Assembly (NCBI GenBank): GCA_018873245.2 | Contig: JAEMBT020000002.1 | Location: forward strand, 8,468,001 to 8,532,000 | DNA length: 64,000 bases | From: Archegozetes longisetosus | Taxonomy: Eukaryota; Arthropoda; Arachnida; Sarcoptiformes; Trhypochthoniidae | Direction of reading: 5' to 3' | Part shown: piece after piece, positions 44,377 to 57,200 of the stretch | Position numbering within the stretch: position 1 is the stretch's first letter | Layout: each line of letters opens with the position of its first letter | Program-made: the position numbers and the translations under genes | Notes under the pieces: model-generated | Databases searched by the model: none | What the model saw: the letters and a program-made list of their open reading frames with translations, nothing else | Told to the model about the DNA's origin: nothing

Positions 44377-47300
44377 ATGGATGTCAATCTTAAGACATCT
44401 TATGAAAGTGTGGCTCAAGTTCTTATAGATGAAGGTATGAATTAATCCCTATTAATTTCTAATACTATTCAAACCTTAACTAATAGACAGACAATGATTT
44501 TACACATTTGTCTCAATCTGTTTTATCTTTAATTTCTATTATATCCCCTTAAATATCAATTATTTGTATTTTATTATTCAATCTCAAAAATTGTTGTGCC
44601 CGTAGCGTGTCTTATCTAATATGATATACCTTTAATTTGGATTAATTGATTAAATTATAATTTATTTGTTGAATTCGTTTGAATAAAAAACATCTCCTGA
44701 TGTAATGTTTTTGTACTTATCGTATTTGGCCAAAAGAGGTCACTATTTATTGCTTCAAAAGTTGTGTCAATTTATAGGTCAACCTATTCGGACATTTCAT
44801 CACTCTTTCAATTAAACTTGATTTCATTGATTAAAACTAATTTTTCAAACTTTAAGCAAATAAAAGATTGTATATTCGTTTGATTGAATACGTTGAAAAA
44901 GTTTTAAAGAGCTTTTCGAATAATAATAAGTTGAATAAATGACAGAAAGTGTTGCTCGAAAAGCGTCACTGAATATGTGAAGAGAAAATAGTGTTTTATA
45001 TAACATTATAATGAGATCTCAATGTTATTTCTATACAAGATTATTAAACGATGTTTTTATTATTAATAATATAAAACTTATTACTATTAATGTTCAAATT
45101 ATGTTTACTTTTGATTGATTTTCATTTAGAATTGAATTGATTCATTCAAAATTAATAATTTATGAATAATTAGAGCATCATTTGTTGGTAATATTTATAT
45201 CGTTATGTATTTCCACTAAACGCTTATTTCATTTCAATTAATATTTCAATCGAATTGTTTAAAAATATTTAGTATTAATATTGATATGAATTAATTGCAT
45301 TTGAGCAACGATTTCAATCAATATTGCGATGAGCGAATCGATTGCAAACTCAGTTATTACTAACAATTACAAACCGATTGTTGGCACAACTCATTGTATG
45401 GCTCGTCAATTGATTTAATTGAAATTTATTCATTTTGTCATTTATTTGCTGACGATTTGTTTGATTTGTCTGTTGCAGCGATGAATGGAGAAGTTCCAAC
45501 ACAAATTGCATCTCAAACTCAACCCCAGTCGCAATCAACACACAATAATAATCTAAATGTGCAACAAAATAATCACAACAGTCATAATAAGCCTCAACCA
45601 CAACAACATTCATCTCAAGCACATAATACCTTATCGTCAAATGCTTTTGCCGTTTCTATCGATCCGACCAAAGAAAAGAAGCTCAGAAATTACAAACTGA
45701 TATCAGATCCGGCCTTAAAGAAAGGATCACAAAAGATTTACCGATACGATGGATTGGTTCCAGGGGTGAGATGAATCACATTACCTGTTGAACTGATTAC
45801 TAATGATTTAATTGTCTTTTATATGAAACGCTAGAAAGAAACACTCTATCCTATTGTTCAAGTGAAAGATCCACGATCTAGGGTTGCACACATTTGGAAC
45901 AGAATAGAAGCCACAGAACTAATTGTTCCTAAGTTTAAGGTTTTTTCATTTAAACTTTTATGTCATTATTAGTTGATTTTGAGCTCCTTTTTTTCACTAA
46001 TACTTCTTCTCATATATAGATTGATAGCAATTATGTTGGGATTCCTCCGCCAATAGAAGTCTCTATAACTAATTTGAACGATAACATCAATAGATCATTT
46101 TTAGAAGACTTAGTTAAAAAGTTTGATCTCATTGAAGAAATTGAAGTTTTATATCACCCAAAAACGAAGAAACATCTGGGATTGGCTAGAATTACTTTTT
46201 CATCAACTGCAGGCGCAAAAGCATGTGTTGAAAAATTAGATCAAACATCAGTTATGGGCAATATTATCAATGTATTTCTCGATGCGTTCGGTAAGAGTCA
46301 ACTCAGAAAATACTTAAGTCATTTACTATGAAATTGTTGTTATTCCAGGTAAAGAAGTAATGGCCGCATATGAAGCCATTGTAAATCCTCCTCCAATTCC
46401 AGTCCCAAAGCCGATTGATTCAAATTTTTTAGATCCTAATAAAATTACGACTGAAATGGAGAATATTTCATTATCAGTTGCACCTTCTGTTACCTCGTCC
46501 ATACCTTCTGCAACTCCTGCCAGTAATTCAGACTTCGGTTATGGCACTGATGTGAGAGCTGGTCCATCATCCTCAACTGGATTTCATTCAAGTCATTCAA
46601 CACATTCAACGCCAATGAGTTTCGACAGTGGATTCTCATTTCAGCACAACGTCGGATCACAATATCCATACAATCATCAAAGTAATGGTGTCTCGTGTCC
46701 TGATGGATCTTGGGGTCAAGCTAACCCAAATGTCAGTTGGGATCCACAAACTGGAACTTGGATTGAGAACACATGCAACGAATCTTCAGTTGACAAAAGT
46801 CCAGTGAGAGAGAGCTTAGACTCTAGGATAGAGTTACTTCTGAAGCAACAAAGTGCTGGTTTGGCGCCAAGTTTTCTCGGAAGTATGTCTGGAATAGGAA
46901 GTCCTCCCTTCGTTTCTAAAGAGTTCAAAACAGATTCACCGAAGCACAACCGAAAGAATAATCAGACGAACGACGGATCGCATGGTCGTCAGCATCGAAA
47001 CCATAGACATGACATGGATTCTGACGCGATATTAGGAACTCCTCCATCGCCGTTCTTAAGTGCTTCTGATTTCATCAAGTGGCATAAAGTGACGAAAGAG
47101 ATCGATTCGGGGAGAATACCAGATCTCGATAGCGATAACGAAGACAATGAAAATAATGAAGAGAATGTGGCAGAAGAGGACGACGCGACACCTCTTAAGG
47201 ACGAACCGCAAGAAAGTAAGAAATCCCGTAATAGAACATCTAAGAAAACAATGGAAGATGACTACGATGATGACGATCGTATGTCATTATCTTCATTGAG

Positions 47301-50300
47301 TAGTGGGGAAAAATTACATATAGGTGGGGACTCAAGCGAGCCATCGACATCTGCAGGGGGTCTTCACCCGCACTCGCATCCGATGTACCCTTCAGAACAC
47401 GTGCAGATGATGGCTCGCTTGGGGATCTGGAAACCTGGAATGGGCTCTGATATCGGTTTGGGTGTCTATACCTCAACAGCGACTCAGCCCAACTTCACCT
47501 CACCGTCTACTCCCGCAAATGTGCATTTCGCGCCATTCATGTTCCCTTCAATGACTGGTCAGTCCTTTGCCGCTCCTCAGACAGCCTCGCATCCGTTTCC
47601 ACAACCACCCTGTTTCTATCCCGGATATATACCTACACCTTTTTCTTCTATGGCAGCCCCAATCAGTCAGTCTTCACAAATGCCGCACACCTCTCAATCC
47701 TCTAACACTAACACTGAATGGCAAAAGCAATCCAATGAACTACGCAAATCTCAACTCACACGAAATGCTCTCAATATTGTTGTCGCTGAATTAAAAGAAT
47801 TGATTAAGAAAGATATTTGTAAGAAAATGGTCGAGAGTTCAGCCTTTAAGAACTTCGAGAACTGGTGGGACGAATGCGAACGAAAATCAAAAACCTATGG
47901 TATTTTAGAAGTAGAGAATAAGATGTCGAATAAAAACAACATTTTGGCGCAATCTCGTCAACATCAAGACGACTGGCCTATAATGACATCACTATATGAC
48001 AACAATCGAAACGAATCTGTAAATAATTTTAGTGACTATGGTTTTGGTTTAGGCCTACGGGCGGCCATTCCTAAGATGCCTTCTTTTAGACGAAAGCTCA
48101 AAAAGCCGGCCTCTCCTAACGACGACGGAACTGTTGACACCAAAAGAACTGAATCCGATAACGAACTCGACAAGATTTCGGACGAATCTGATGACGAAAC
48201 TTACAGAAGAAGGCAAGCCAGGACTCAGAAGAATAGAGCGGCCGCTGTTATTGAAGGCAACGCTAAGTCATCGTCAAGTTCTAGTAGTAGTGAAAGCAGT
48301 TCCAGCTCTAGTTCTGACTCAAGTTCTAGTGATAGCTCTTCTTCAAGCAGTTCTGACAGTGATAGTGACTCATCTTCGTCGTCGTCCTCCTCTTCATCCT
48401 CATCATCATCAATGTCATCGTCATCCTCCTCTTCGTCCACATCCTCAGCTTCATCAAAATCCTTGAGTTCAAATGAAAAAAGAAAAAAGAAATACCGGAA
48501 GCATAGATCAAGTCATTCAAAATCTGATCTGAAGGAGAACTTATCTCGAAGTCGTTCACAGCGTTCGTCATCGTATGATTCTGATTCGTCTAAATCTGTC
48601 GCTCAGATAAAGAATGAGTCGAAGGCTGAAGCACAAAGTTCACAAATCTGTAAAAATAATGTCGATTCAAATAAAACTTCAGTTGGACCTGATGAACAAA
48701 CGGCTGAACCAAATTCTGAATTCACATCTTCTCTGGAATATGAAGCTTCTCAGGCACTTATGGCGCTGGCTAGTGGTTTCTCTTCGATTGAGAAGTCTTC
48801 AGATGCCAAAAATAAAATCAATAGTGAAATTAGCAAAGACGGTGTACTTCCATCTAAGACTTTTCCAGTCAGTGATCGTGGAAGTGATACCGAGTCTGCT
48901 TCTGAAGCAGAAAAATTTGAGAATGAACCACCACAGACGTCAATCGCTTTCGATCACAGCTATTGTTTGCCTACTGAACATCCTTCAGATCTCGACAATG
49001 TCATCGATTCAGTTGCGCGTGGCCTATCGAACAATAAGGATAAAGATAAGGGCAAAGACAAAGACAAAGATAAAGAAAAGCAAATGCATATGTCTGACCA
49101 TATGTACAGCAGAGCTAATCATACTTCACCTCAAACTAAACCACAAAAAAGACAATATAAAAGAAGAACATCGAATACAATACAAAATAAATCGCCGAAT
49201 CAGGAGTTTCATCATAGCCATTATGCAGTGGCGTCCGAATGGCGTAAAGCCAAACGACAGCCTTCAAATGTGGCCGATATTATACCTGAATTTGCTCAAG
49301 AACGTAGTTCTTCACCACAACCTGTCTTCAAAAAGCGCGATCTAATCGAAGAAATGAACATTTTGTACGAGTTTTTGAAGACTGGAATTGATAGCGAAGA
49401 CGTAGCTTATATGAAGAGAAGTTATGAAGCTATGTTACAGGAAGACAACCAGATTTGGTGGCTCAACGACATTCACTGGGTCGATCATCCGCCCACTAGT
49501 ATAGTGTCACCAAAGAAAAAGAGAAAAACTGAAGATTCGCAGACACGAGTTCATCAAACTGGTTGTGCGCGTTCTGAAGGATATTACAAAATGGATATCT
49601 CCGAAAAGGCTCGTCTCTCTCATGTCTCTAATACTAGTTTGAACTCAGTCAATAATGAAGATGATGACGTGCCTAAGCAACTGCGTGCTCGACAAGCCGC
49701 TACGCAACAGTCTACAAGAGAAGCGCGATCTAATCAAAGGCGTCTTTTGGCAACAGTTGACGCGGCCTGGAGTGATCTCTTAAAGTTCAATCAATTACAA
49801 GTAAGACTTTGTCACCCACTGTTAACTTCCAATTATTACCACGTGTTTTTTCATTCAGTTCCGCAAGAAGCAGTTGAAGTTTGCAAAGAGTCGAATACAC
49901 GATTGGGGTCTTTTTGCTTTGGAACCGATCGCTGCCGACGAAATGGTTATTGAATATGTTGGACAAGGAATACGACCGATCGTGGCAGACATTAGGGAAA
50001 AGAAATATGCGGAGTTAGGCATTGGAAGCTCTTATCTGTTTAGAGTAGATTTCGAAACAATTGTTGACGCGACACGTTGTGGCAATGTTGCCAGATTTAT
50101 AAATCATAGTTGCAATGTAAGTCTTCAGTTAAGGTTACCACAGCTCACTATAATACTTCCACAGTTCAAAATACTTTAGTTCAATTTAGTTAAATCAAAC
50201 TTGACTCACTCCTCAAAAATATATTTTGAGTTTTCGGCCTACAGTTCTAAAGCGATGCTCGAACTTGACTAAGTTTTATACTAAGTCTTATTTGTGCAAC

Positions 50301-50735
50301 CCATTCATTTTAACTTCTGTTTAAGACGATTACTGTTTGAGTTATAATTGATAGGTAAATTTGAGTTTGATTTTCGAAATTTTTTGGCAAAAAACATTCA
50401 TTCATGAAAAAAATTCAATTTTTTCGTGATTTTTAGCGAAAGGCTTAATTCTTGTTTGATCACTAAAGTGAACTAATGTGTTTCAAATTATGGATCTTTT
50501 GACCCTTCAATTAGTAAATATTTGACTAAAAATAATGTTTTTTTTTTTAATATTTTAGCCGAACTGTTACGCCAAAGTAATTACAGTTGAGGGAAATAAG
50601 AAAATAGTTATTTACTCAAAGCAACCGATTGGGGTCGACGAAGAAATCACTTATGATTACAAATTCCCAATAGAAGAAGACAACAAGATTCCGTGTTTAT
50701 GTCAAGCTCCTCAGTGTCGAGGATTCTTAAATTAA
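44377..50735 (+). CDS. SETD1: SETD1-type histone H3K4 methyltransferase
   Basis: Seven exons: 44377-44434, 45479-45765, 45835-45939, 46020-46290, 46349-49800, 49859-50116 and 50559-50735. They give 1535 aa. This is the catalytic subunit of COMPASS. In order: a family-typical [13 protein letters not shown]...YRYDG segment, an RRM (about residues 155-245), long low-complexity regions, a Ser-only tract (about 880-945), and an N-SET region. Next come the WDR5-binding Win motif GCARSEGYY (about 1312), RRLLATVD...SDLLKFNQL, and the SET domain with [18 protein letters not shown] and YDYKF. The post-[16 protein letters not shown] closes the protein. The first coding exon lies 1 kb upstream and is less certain; an alternative start is the ATG at 45481. 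Confidence 0.95.
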
Positions 50736-51097
50736 TCGATTACTTTCATTTAAACTTACAAATTGTAAATATTCAGTATTTTTGCGCTACAAACTTGGCG
50801 CTATCTTTTTATTAGGCCATAATATGTCGCCAATCGTTTAATTTTGTTGATCAAATCGCTTTCAAAGTCGTTACCATTACGTTATTTATGCCTTTTATTC
50901 GTATTGTCCATTACTTTCCATTGAATATCAGACTTTTTGGCGTAAATGACGTAATGGCTGTTGACTTACCATATGATTTGGTCCTCAATATTAAAGTAAA
51001 GGTCATGTGTTTTGGTTTAGCTGTAAATAACCTATTATTACATAATGTCATCAAATAGTTATAAATTATTTTCTAAGCAATAACTATCAATAAAATT
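50736..51097. other. Intergenic, SETD1 to ZW10
   Basis: 362 bp holding the SETD1 3' UTR and ZW10 promoter. Nothing else seen. Confidence 0.6.
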
Positions 51098-53333
51098 ATG
51101 TTCTCTCAAAATACGGACGGTTACTTTGATTTAAGTGAATATTTGCTTAAATTATTGAAATCCAATTCAAGTCCCCAAGCCTTAAGACAAATCATCAAAA
51201 ATGATATCCAATTAACTAAAGCCGAATTGTCTCAGCAATTATCAAGACTTGGATGCGATGAAAAACAGCTGAGCAATAGTTATAGTAATTTAATTAAACT
51301 TCAAAATCAAATCAAGTCAATCGAGACTGAAATCAATCAATTTATTGAAAGCGATTTAATTGATAGAATCAATCAATTGAGTTCCGTTTGCGATCAAAGT
51401 AACCAATCAATTATTAGATCCAAACAGTTGTCAATTATTATCAATAAATTTGAGAAAATTAATTACGAAGTCCAACTATTTGATGACTCGTTTAATAATA
51501 ATCTCTATGAAAAGTCTGTTCAGCATATCATCAATGCTTCGCAAATACACAAAGAATTGATTCATGAAATTGAGTCGAACGATGACTTGAAGTCTATCTC
51601 TAAAGAAATAAAGGATTCGTTGGATTCGTTTAAAATAGACATAACTATTAAGAGACAAGAATTGATACATAATATTAAGGAATTGTTCAATAGTAATGTC
51701 AAAGCATTCAGAGATGAATTAAATAAAGAAAATGTCTTCAAATTTGAATTAATTAAGTATTTGAAGAATAACGAATACGCAAACTTCATCGATGGTTTCA
51801 TCAGAATTGGAGAAAATGAGACTGTTTTGAAGCAATTAATCAAATCTTTAGATTCTTATTTTATTAAACCGATACTCAACGAAGAAATTAATCAATTGGA
51901 TTGTGTAAATGAATACCAAATAAGTGCTCGATTCGCTGATGGTATTAGTTGTGCTCCGCTTTCACTCTTGAAATCGTTTTTCAGTTACCTGAATCAAATC
52001 ATAACAAACGGCAACAAGATAGTGAGCGCTCAGCAATTGTTAGCGCTTTTGGGGCAGTTGTGGACCAAAGATATATTCGATCAGATACTGAGTATGTATT
52101 TGAATCGTTTGATGCCTAAGAATGAGTCTGAAGTGCCGTCATATCTGCGTTTGGTCGATCAAGCCGAAGATATTCGGGCTTTCATGATTCAAATTGGATT
52201 TATTGATGATAACAATGTTTCGCCTTTCATCGAATTTGCTTCGAATATAAATTCTCACTTTTCCTCAAAACTCTGTCAAGATTTCATCGTTAATGCTAAA
52301 AGAATAATATGTCAAGATTTGCACCAAACAGTGGAGGTCGGCAACGATTCAGATGACAAATCCAATCAATTTCCTCCATGTAGAGTCAGCGAATTCATAA
52401 TTGGAGTGAAAAGTCTGATACAAGACATTATTAATTTGTCAGATCAGTGCTCAACTGATTGCGCCTTAGCTTTGAATGAAACAATTTGCAACATTTGTGA
52501 ACTTTATATTGACATAAGTCCTGTTTATCATAAGAAAATGATAACTGAATTTCCTCAGCAAAATGCAATTTTTCACAACAATTGTATGTATTTCGCGCAT
52601 TTTATCAATTTTTTGATCTAAAATATAAGCAACTAAGCGGTTTGAATGATTTCGTACCGATTTTACAACGACTCGGGTCTGAAGTCTTTTTGAAGCATAT
52701 GAGATCTCAGGAAAAAGTGCTGTTAGGGTTTCTGCAAAGTTCCCAATTTTGTCAATGTCTTAATGATATCGCGAATGAAGACTCAAACTCTAGATCTGAT
52801 AACGAGTGGGTCAGAGAATTTAGACATGTTTTGAAGCAATGTTCGGTTCATTTAAACTTTTTAAAGAATGCGTTCACTGATGTATTGCCTCAAAAAGTTT
52901 ATGATAAAGCTATTGGAACTGTAGTCAACACACTACTTAGTGAAATATTACATAGGATTTTATTACTCAACGACATAAGTTCTTCCGGTGCCGTTCGATT
53001 GAGCCAAGAACTTGAACACTTTTTAGAAGAAATGAAGAAATTTTTAGAATCGAAAAACCCGATGGCCTTAGTTCATAAGTGGATCAAATTTTGTGAACTT
53101 ATTTTCATTCTTAAAGTTAGTATTCTACTTATTTCAACAGTTATTCAGTTTGCAATTAATTTTTTTCAATTTAGGCTAACTTGGTGGATATCGTCGATCG
53201 ATGGGCTGATGGAAAGGGTATATTAGCGGCAGAATATTCAGCTCAAGAAGTAAAACATTTGATAAGAGCTTTATTTCAAAATACTGAACGACGAGCCCTC
53301 GCACTCTCAAAAATAAAGTCTTCCGATATGTGA
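51098..53333 (+). CDS. ZW10: ZW10 kinetochore / ER-Golgi tether protein, apparent 1-nt frameshift
   Basis: Two exons, 51098-53115 and 53175-53333, about 725 aa when one frameshift is allowed (human 779). ZW10 works in the RZZ complex at kinetochores and the NRZ tether for Golgi-to-ER vesicles. The end is diagnostic: [22 protein letters not shown], then [17 protein letters not shown]. The middle [10 protein letters not shown] and [14 protein letters not shown] also match. The first frame stops at 52619-52621, just after [10 protein letters not shown]; the second continues in the next frame. One extra T in the six-T run at 52609-52614 would join them exactly, so a homopolymer error in the assembly is the simplest explanation. 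A tiny intron is less likely because both sides are conserved coding sequence. Confidence 0.92.
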
Positions 53334-53843
53334 TATTCAAATAAATTGAAATTTTTTATTTGGGAAAAGTACATAGATATTTATTAGCAAAAATTGAAAC
53401 AATATTAATTCAAATATGAGACTTATTCTTGGCTTAATAATCTTGTTGCTTGTTTGCTAAAGGTTCGCTACCATTTTTGGAGAAGCTTTTCATAAATAAA
53501 TATTACTGAAGCGAAAATCTATATTTTAATTATTTCTGTTTATGCGTAACAAAATCGTCAATTGACAGAAATTTGTTCGTCAAAGTTTTTCTTGAGCTTA
53601 TGCAGCGTCGAAAGGACTGTACTAAAATCCAAAAATTTAAAGTATTTTGAAGAGAGATTTGATAGAAACAGGATGACAATATTTGAGACTCAAGTCTAGA
53701 TTAATAGAATAAATATTAATTCAAATATAATGTTATCGTATAAAGACTCAATTATAAATCCCATGTGTGAACTCAATCACTGATAAACGAGGTGTATAGG
53801 CATAAAAAATAGTGTGCTAGGAAGGAAATAAATAGCAAAAATG
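53334..53843. other. Intergenic, ZW10 to tRNA-Gly
   Basis: 510 bp, AT-rich; no feature seen. Confidence 0.6.
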
Positions 53844-53914
53844 TGCGTCGGCCGGGAATCGAACCCGGGCCGCCCGCGTGGCAGGCGAGCATTCTACCAC
53901 TGAACCACCGACGC
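53844..53914 (-). tRNA. tRNA-Gly (GCC)
   Basis: 71 nt including the discriminator A. The acceptor stem GCGTCGG pairs with CCGACGC over 7 bp. A D-loop GGTTCAGTGGTAGA (A box), an anticodon loop CTGCCAC with anticodon GCC, and a T-arm GGTTCGATTCC (B box) are all present. There is no intron. The GC-rich gene stands out against the AT-rich surroundings. Confidence 0.98.
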
Positions 53915-54247
53915 TGATGAAGAAACTTGCGTCCAATAGTAAATTTAAAAGCAGGAATTGTACCACATGTTAGATTGTGACATCATAGTTTTACCTCATC
54001 AAATCAAAACAACCTATTATTTATTACTGCAAATATTTATTTTATTTTATTGTTTTAATCCTTTTTGATTAATTCTCATTGACTGTTGCCCATCAAATCT
54101 AGTTATGTTTTATTAAGATGGAGATCAGTTTATAATTAACTTCCAAATGAATTTCTTCAGCAATAAATTAATATAATCTGTGATCGATTGTCATTGACTT
54201 TGATATCAACTATTTATTGATAACCCAACATTAAATAATATAAATCA
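53915..54247. other. Intergenic, tRNA-Gly to PI4KA
   Basis: 333 bp, AT-rich; it must contain the PI4KA promoter or 5' UTR. No other feature seen. Confidence 0.6.
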
Positions 54248-57200
54248 ATGCCATTACCAAATGAAAACAACTTTTATTACCATTCGGTACAACACTTGGC
54301 GCGTTCTTTGGCCAAAATCAATTCACTTCCATCTGAAAAGGTTTTACGAGTCCATTATTTCAATATCTTCATATATTTTGAACTCATTCTAACTAATTCT
54401 TTGTTGAATCACTCATGAATTTAGATAAACATATTATACTCGTTGTGTCCAAAACAGTCATCGAATGGTAACTTTGTGATAGACCAAAGAGGACAGGACT
54501 CTGTCATTGCTTTAGTCATATATTTTCTCGAATCAAAATTTCAGGTAATATTTATATGGATTGCCGTCACTTACTGACAGTTATTGAGAACAAATTAATG
54601 CTTATTGCTAGAAATATTTCGATTGTATTCAAGTCTAAATATTTAAACTATAGCCACGAATAATGAACATTAAACTAATTATTTTTTGACAGCATAAAGA
54701 TCTTATAATATCATATCTATTGCAACTTTTGCGTGGTTTAACGACTGCCGTTTGGAACGATGAGATTAAATTGCACGAAACCGACCGTAAGTCTGATGAA
54801 GATAGTTATCTGATACTAAATAGAATTATTTGAAAGGTATCCCAATCTGCGAGCGGTTTAGTTTCTGTTTGAACACTGCACTGTCAGATATCGCATATTT
54901 CTGTGGTGAATATAGCGATAGAATAATAAACGAACAAATAACTCTAATCGAATCACTCACTAATATCATATTGAATAATGTCTCATCCAAACAAAACTCA
55001 AGTAAGCGTTTCATTCATACTTTCATTTTCATCTAAATTTGAGAATTTCACTTCAGTTCCTTTGTGTCACTCAATTATACCGATTTACATTGGTTTGTGT
55101 CGGGCACTCGGACGCACACCAAACGATGATCAAAAGACTTCTTTATTCCTGCGACTATTTCCTCCGCCACCACTCCCGCCGAAGACTGACGAGTCGCAGT
55201 ATGACTCGAGTAAAGATCTAAGCAGTTCCCTTATCAATGGTATTAATGGAAGGGAAATGCCAAACAATCTATTAAAGAAACAGACATTACCGAACTTACA
55301 GAAGTTGTTGCCGCGTTCCTTCTCAAGTTTATCATCGAATGCCACGTGGACTGCAGGACTCAATACTTACGATTCAACAACTGATAGATTATCCATTTCT
55401 AGTTTGATAGGTACCAACAGAGGCTCCTTTCAAAGTCAAATTTCAACCTATAACCAAATGAGTGATTCTGTCAATGAGACACGTTATTTCTTCTTCAAAT
55501 TTGGATCTTCCTTTGTCGGACAATCGCATTACCGGAAATCTAAATCACTGGAGAATAAAGATCAAGAAACCAATCAAATCCACTTGTCAATAACGCATTT
55601 ACAGAAGCTGTTGTCAGTGGCAAAAAGACTTCTGAGTAAAGATATTTTGCAAGTATTGGATGAAATTGCTTCCAACTTGTATGGGGTATAAAAAGATTAA
55701 ACTAATAGGACATATACAAATAGTGAATTAACTTCTAAATGAATTTTTTTCTTTCTACAGAGCAATCAAATCTTAGTGTTCCCCTACAAATCTTTCAGTG
55801 AAATCATAAATCTCGTTACCGTTAATTTGTTGAGAGAATTGTTGTCAGCCAGAAATGGTTTGTCTCTATCAGTAGTTTTGATTCATGTTTTCATTAATAA
55901 GTACCACTTATTCAACAGATTTATCGACTCATTTTACTCTTGAAGTACAAGAATTCATTAAGGGTCTTTTCTATTCGGGACAAACAGAAATAATGAATAA
56001 ACAAACTCCAGATTCACAAAATGCAGGCTATAATAGTTTTAAGTTGAACGTTCAGTCAAACGCTGCCTGTATTGAGCTCTTGGTTTGGTCATCAAATGAT
56101 GAAATGGCTGCTGACAGTCTTTGCACACGACTGAGCGAAAAAATCAATTCATCTCACGGTCATAGACTAGTTATCGCTCATTTGCCACTACTTTTAGTCT
56201 GTTTGGATGGACTAGGAAAGCTGGCTGAAAAGTTTCCGACAATCGCAGTCAATTGTATCGCTTCCTTACGCGATTTCCTAATACTTCCTTCTCCCATATT
56301 GTTGCGACTTAATAAACAACAGCACGACATTCAAACGTGTTCTGGAACTTTGAGCATAACAGTCACATCTGAAACTAATCTTTCACTGAAATCTCCGAGC
56401 GGTCTGTCCAATTCAGGTGGATCTGTCGTTTCACAAGTGTATAATCAATTGAGAAGCAGAGCAACTGATAACCTTTGCATAGCTTTAAGGGCAGGCTTAG
56501 TAGTAGACGCACATTGTATTCAAGCGACAATAGCTTCAGTCTCTAATCGTTTATATCAGGCTGAAAAAAGCGATTCTGAGTCAAATTTGGTTTCAACAAA
56601 TACAATAATAGCTTTGGGACAAGTGGCCACTAATTTGTGTGACATTCCGAGGTCTATGGAATTCATTCTACAGTTCTTCCAGCAAAGATTTTGCAGACCC
56701 CCCTCTTATTTAGATTCATTGATTGTCGAACAACTGAGCGAAATGGTAATTGTCAGCGGTTGTGATCAACAAATATATGAAGAAGTGATGAAAATGTTTA
56801 CAATGATAACAATCCAATCGAGTGCTGCGTATAATTTGAGCAATACAGACGATAGAAAGCAAGGATATCGACACGTCTCGCTTGCAGTTATCAATGCTTT
56901 CACTAATATTGCCACTCGAATTGAAGGTCAAACTGCACAAAAGGAACTTTTAGTCAGGTTGTTAGAACTATTCGTTCAGCTGGGACTGGAAGGAAAGCGA
57001 GCCAATGAAAAGACTCCCGCAGCCGCTAAGGCTTCGAGCAGTGCTGGAAATCTAGGCGTTTTGATTCCAGTGATCGCAACACTGATGCGTCGATTACCTT
57101 ATATTGAAAACCCTAGACCAAGACTCCATAAACTTTTCAGAGATTTCTGGCTTTATTGCGTTGTAATGGGCTTTACTTCGGGAACAAGTTTATGGCCACG

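Noticed and set aside
48134..49345. Alternative-frame proteins inside SETD1 exon 5
   Set aside because: They overlap the conserved SETD1 frame and arise from its low-complexity Ser/Lys codons.
51098..52621. First guess of COG2 for the 51-kb gene, from its N-terminal coiled coil
   Set aside because: The C-terminal RWADGKG and [13 protein letters not shown] motifs identify ZW10.
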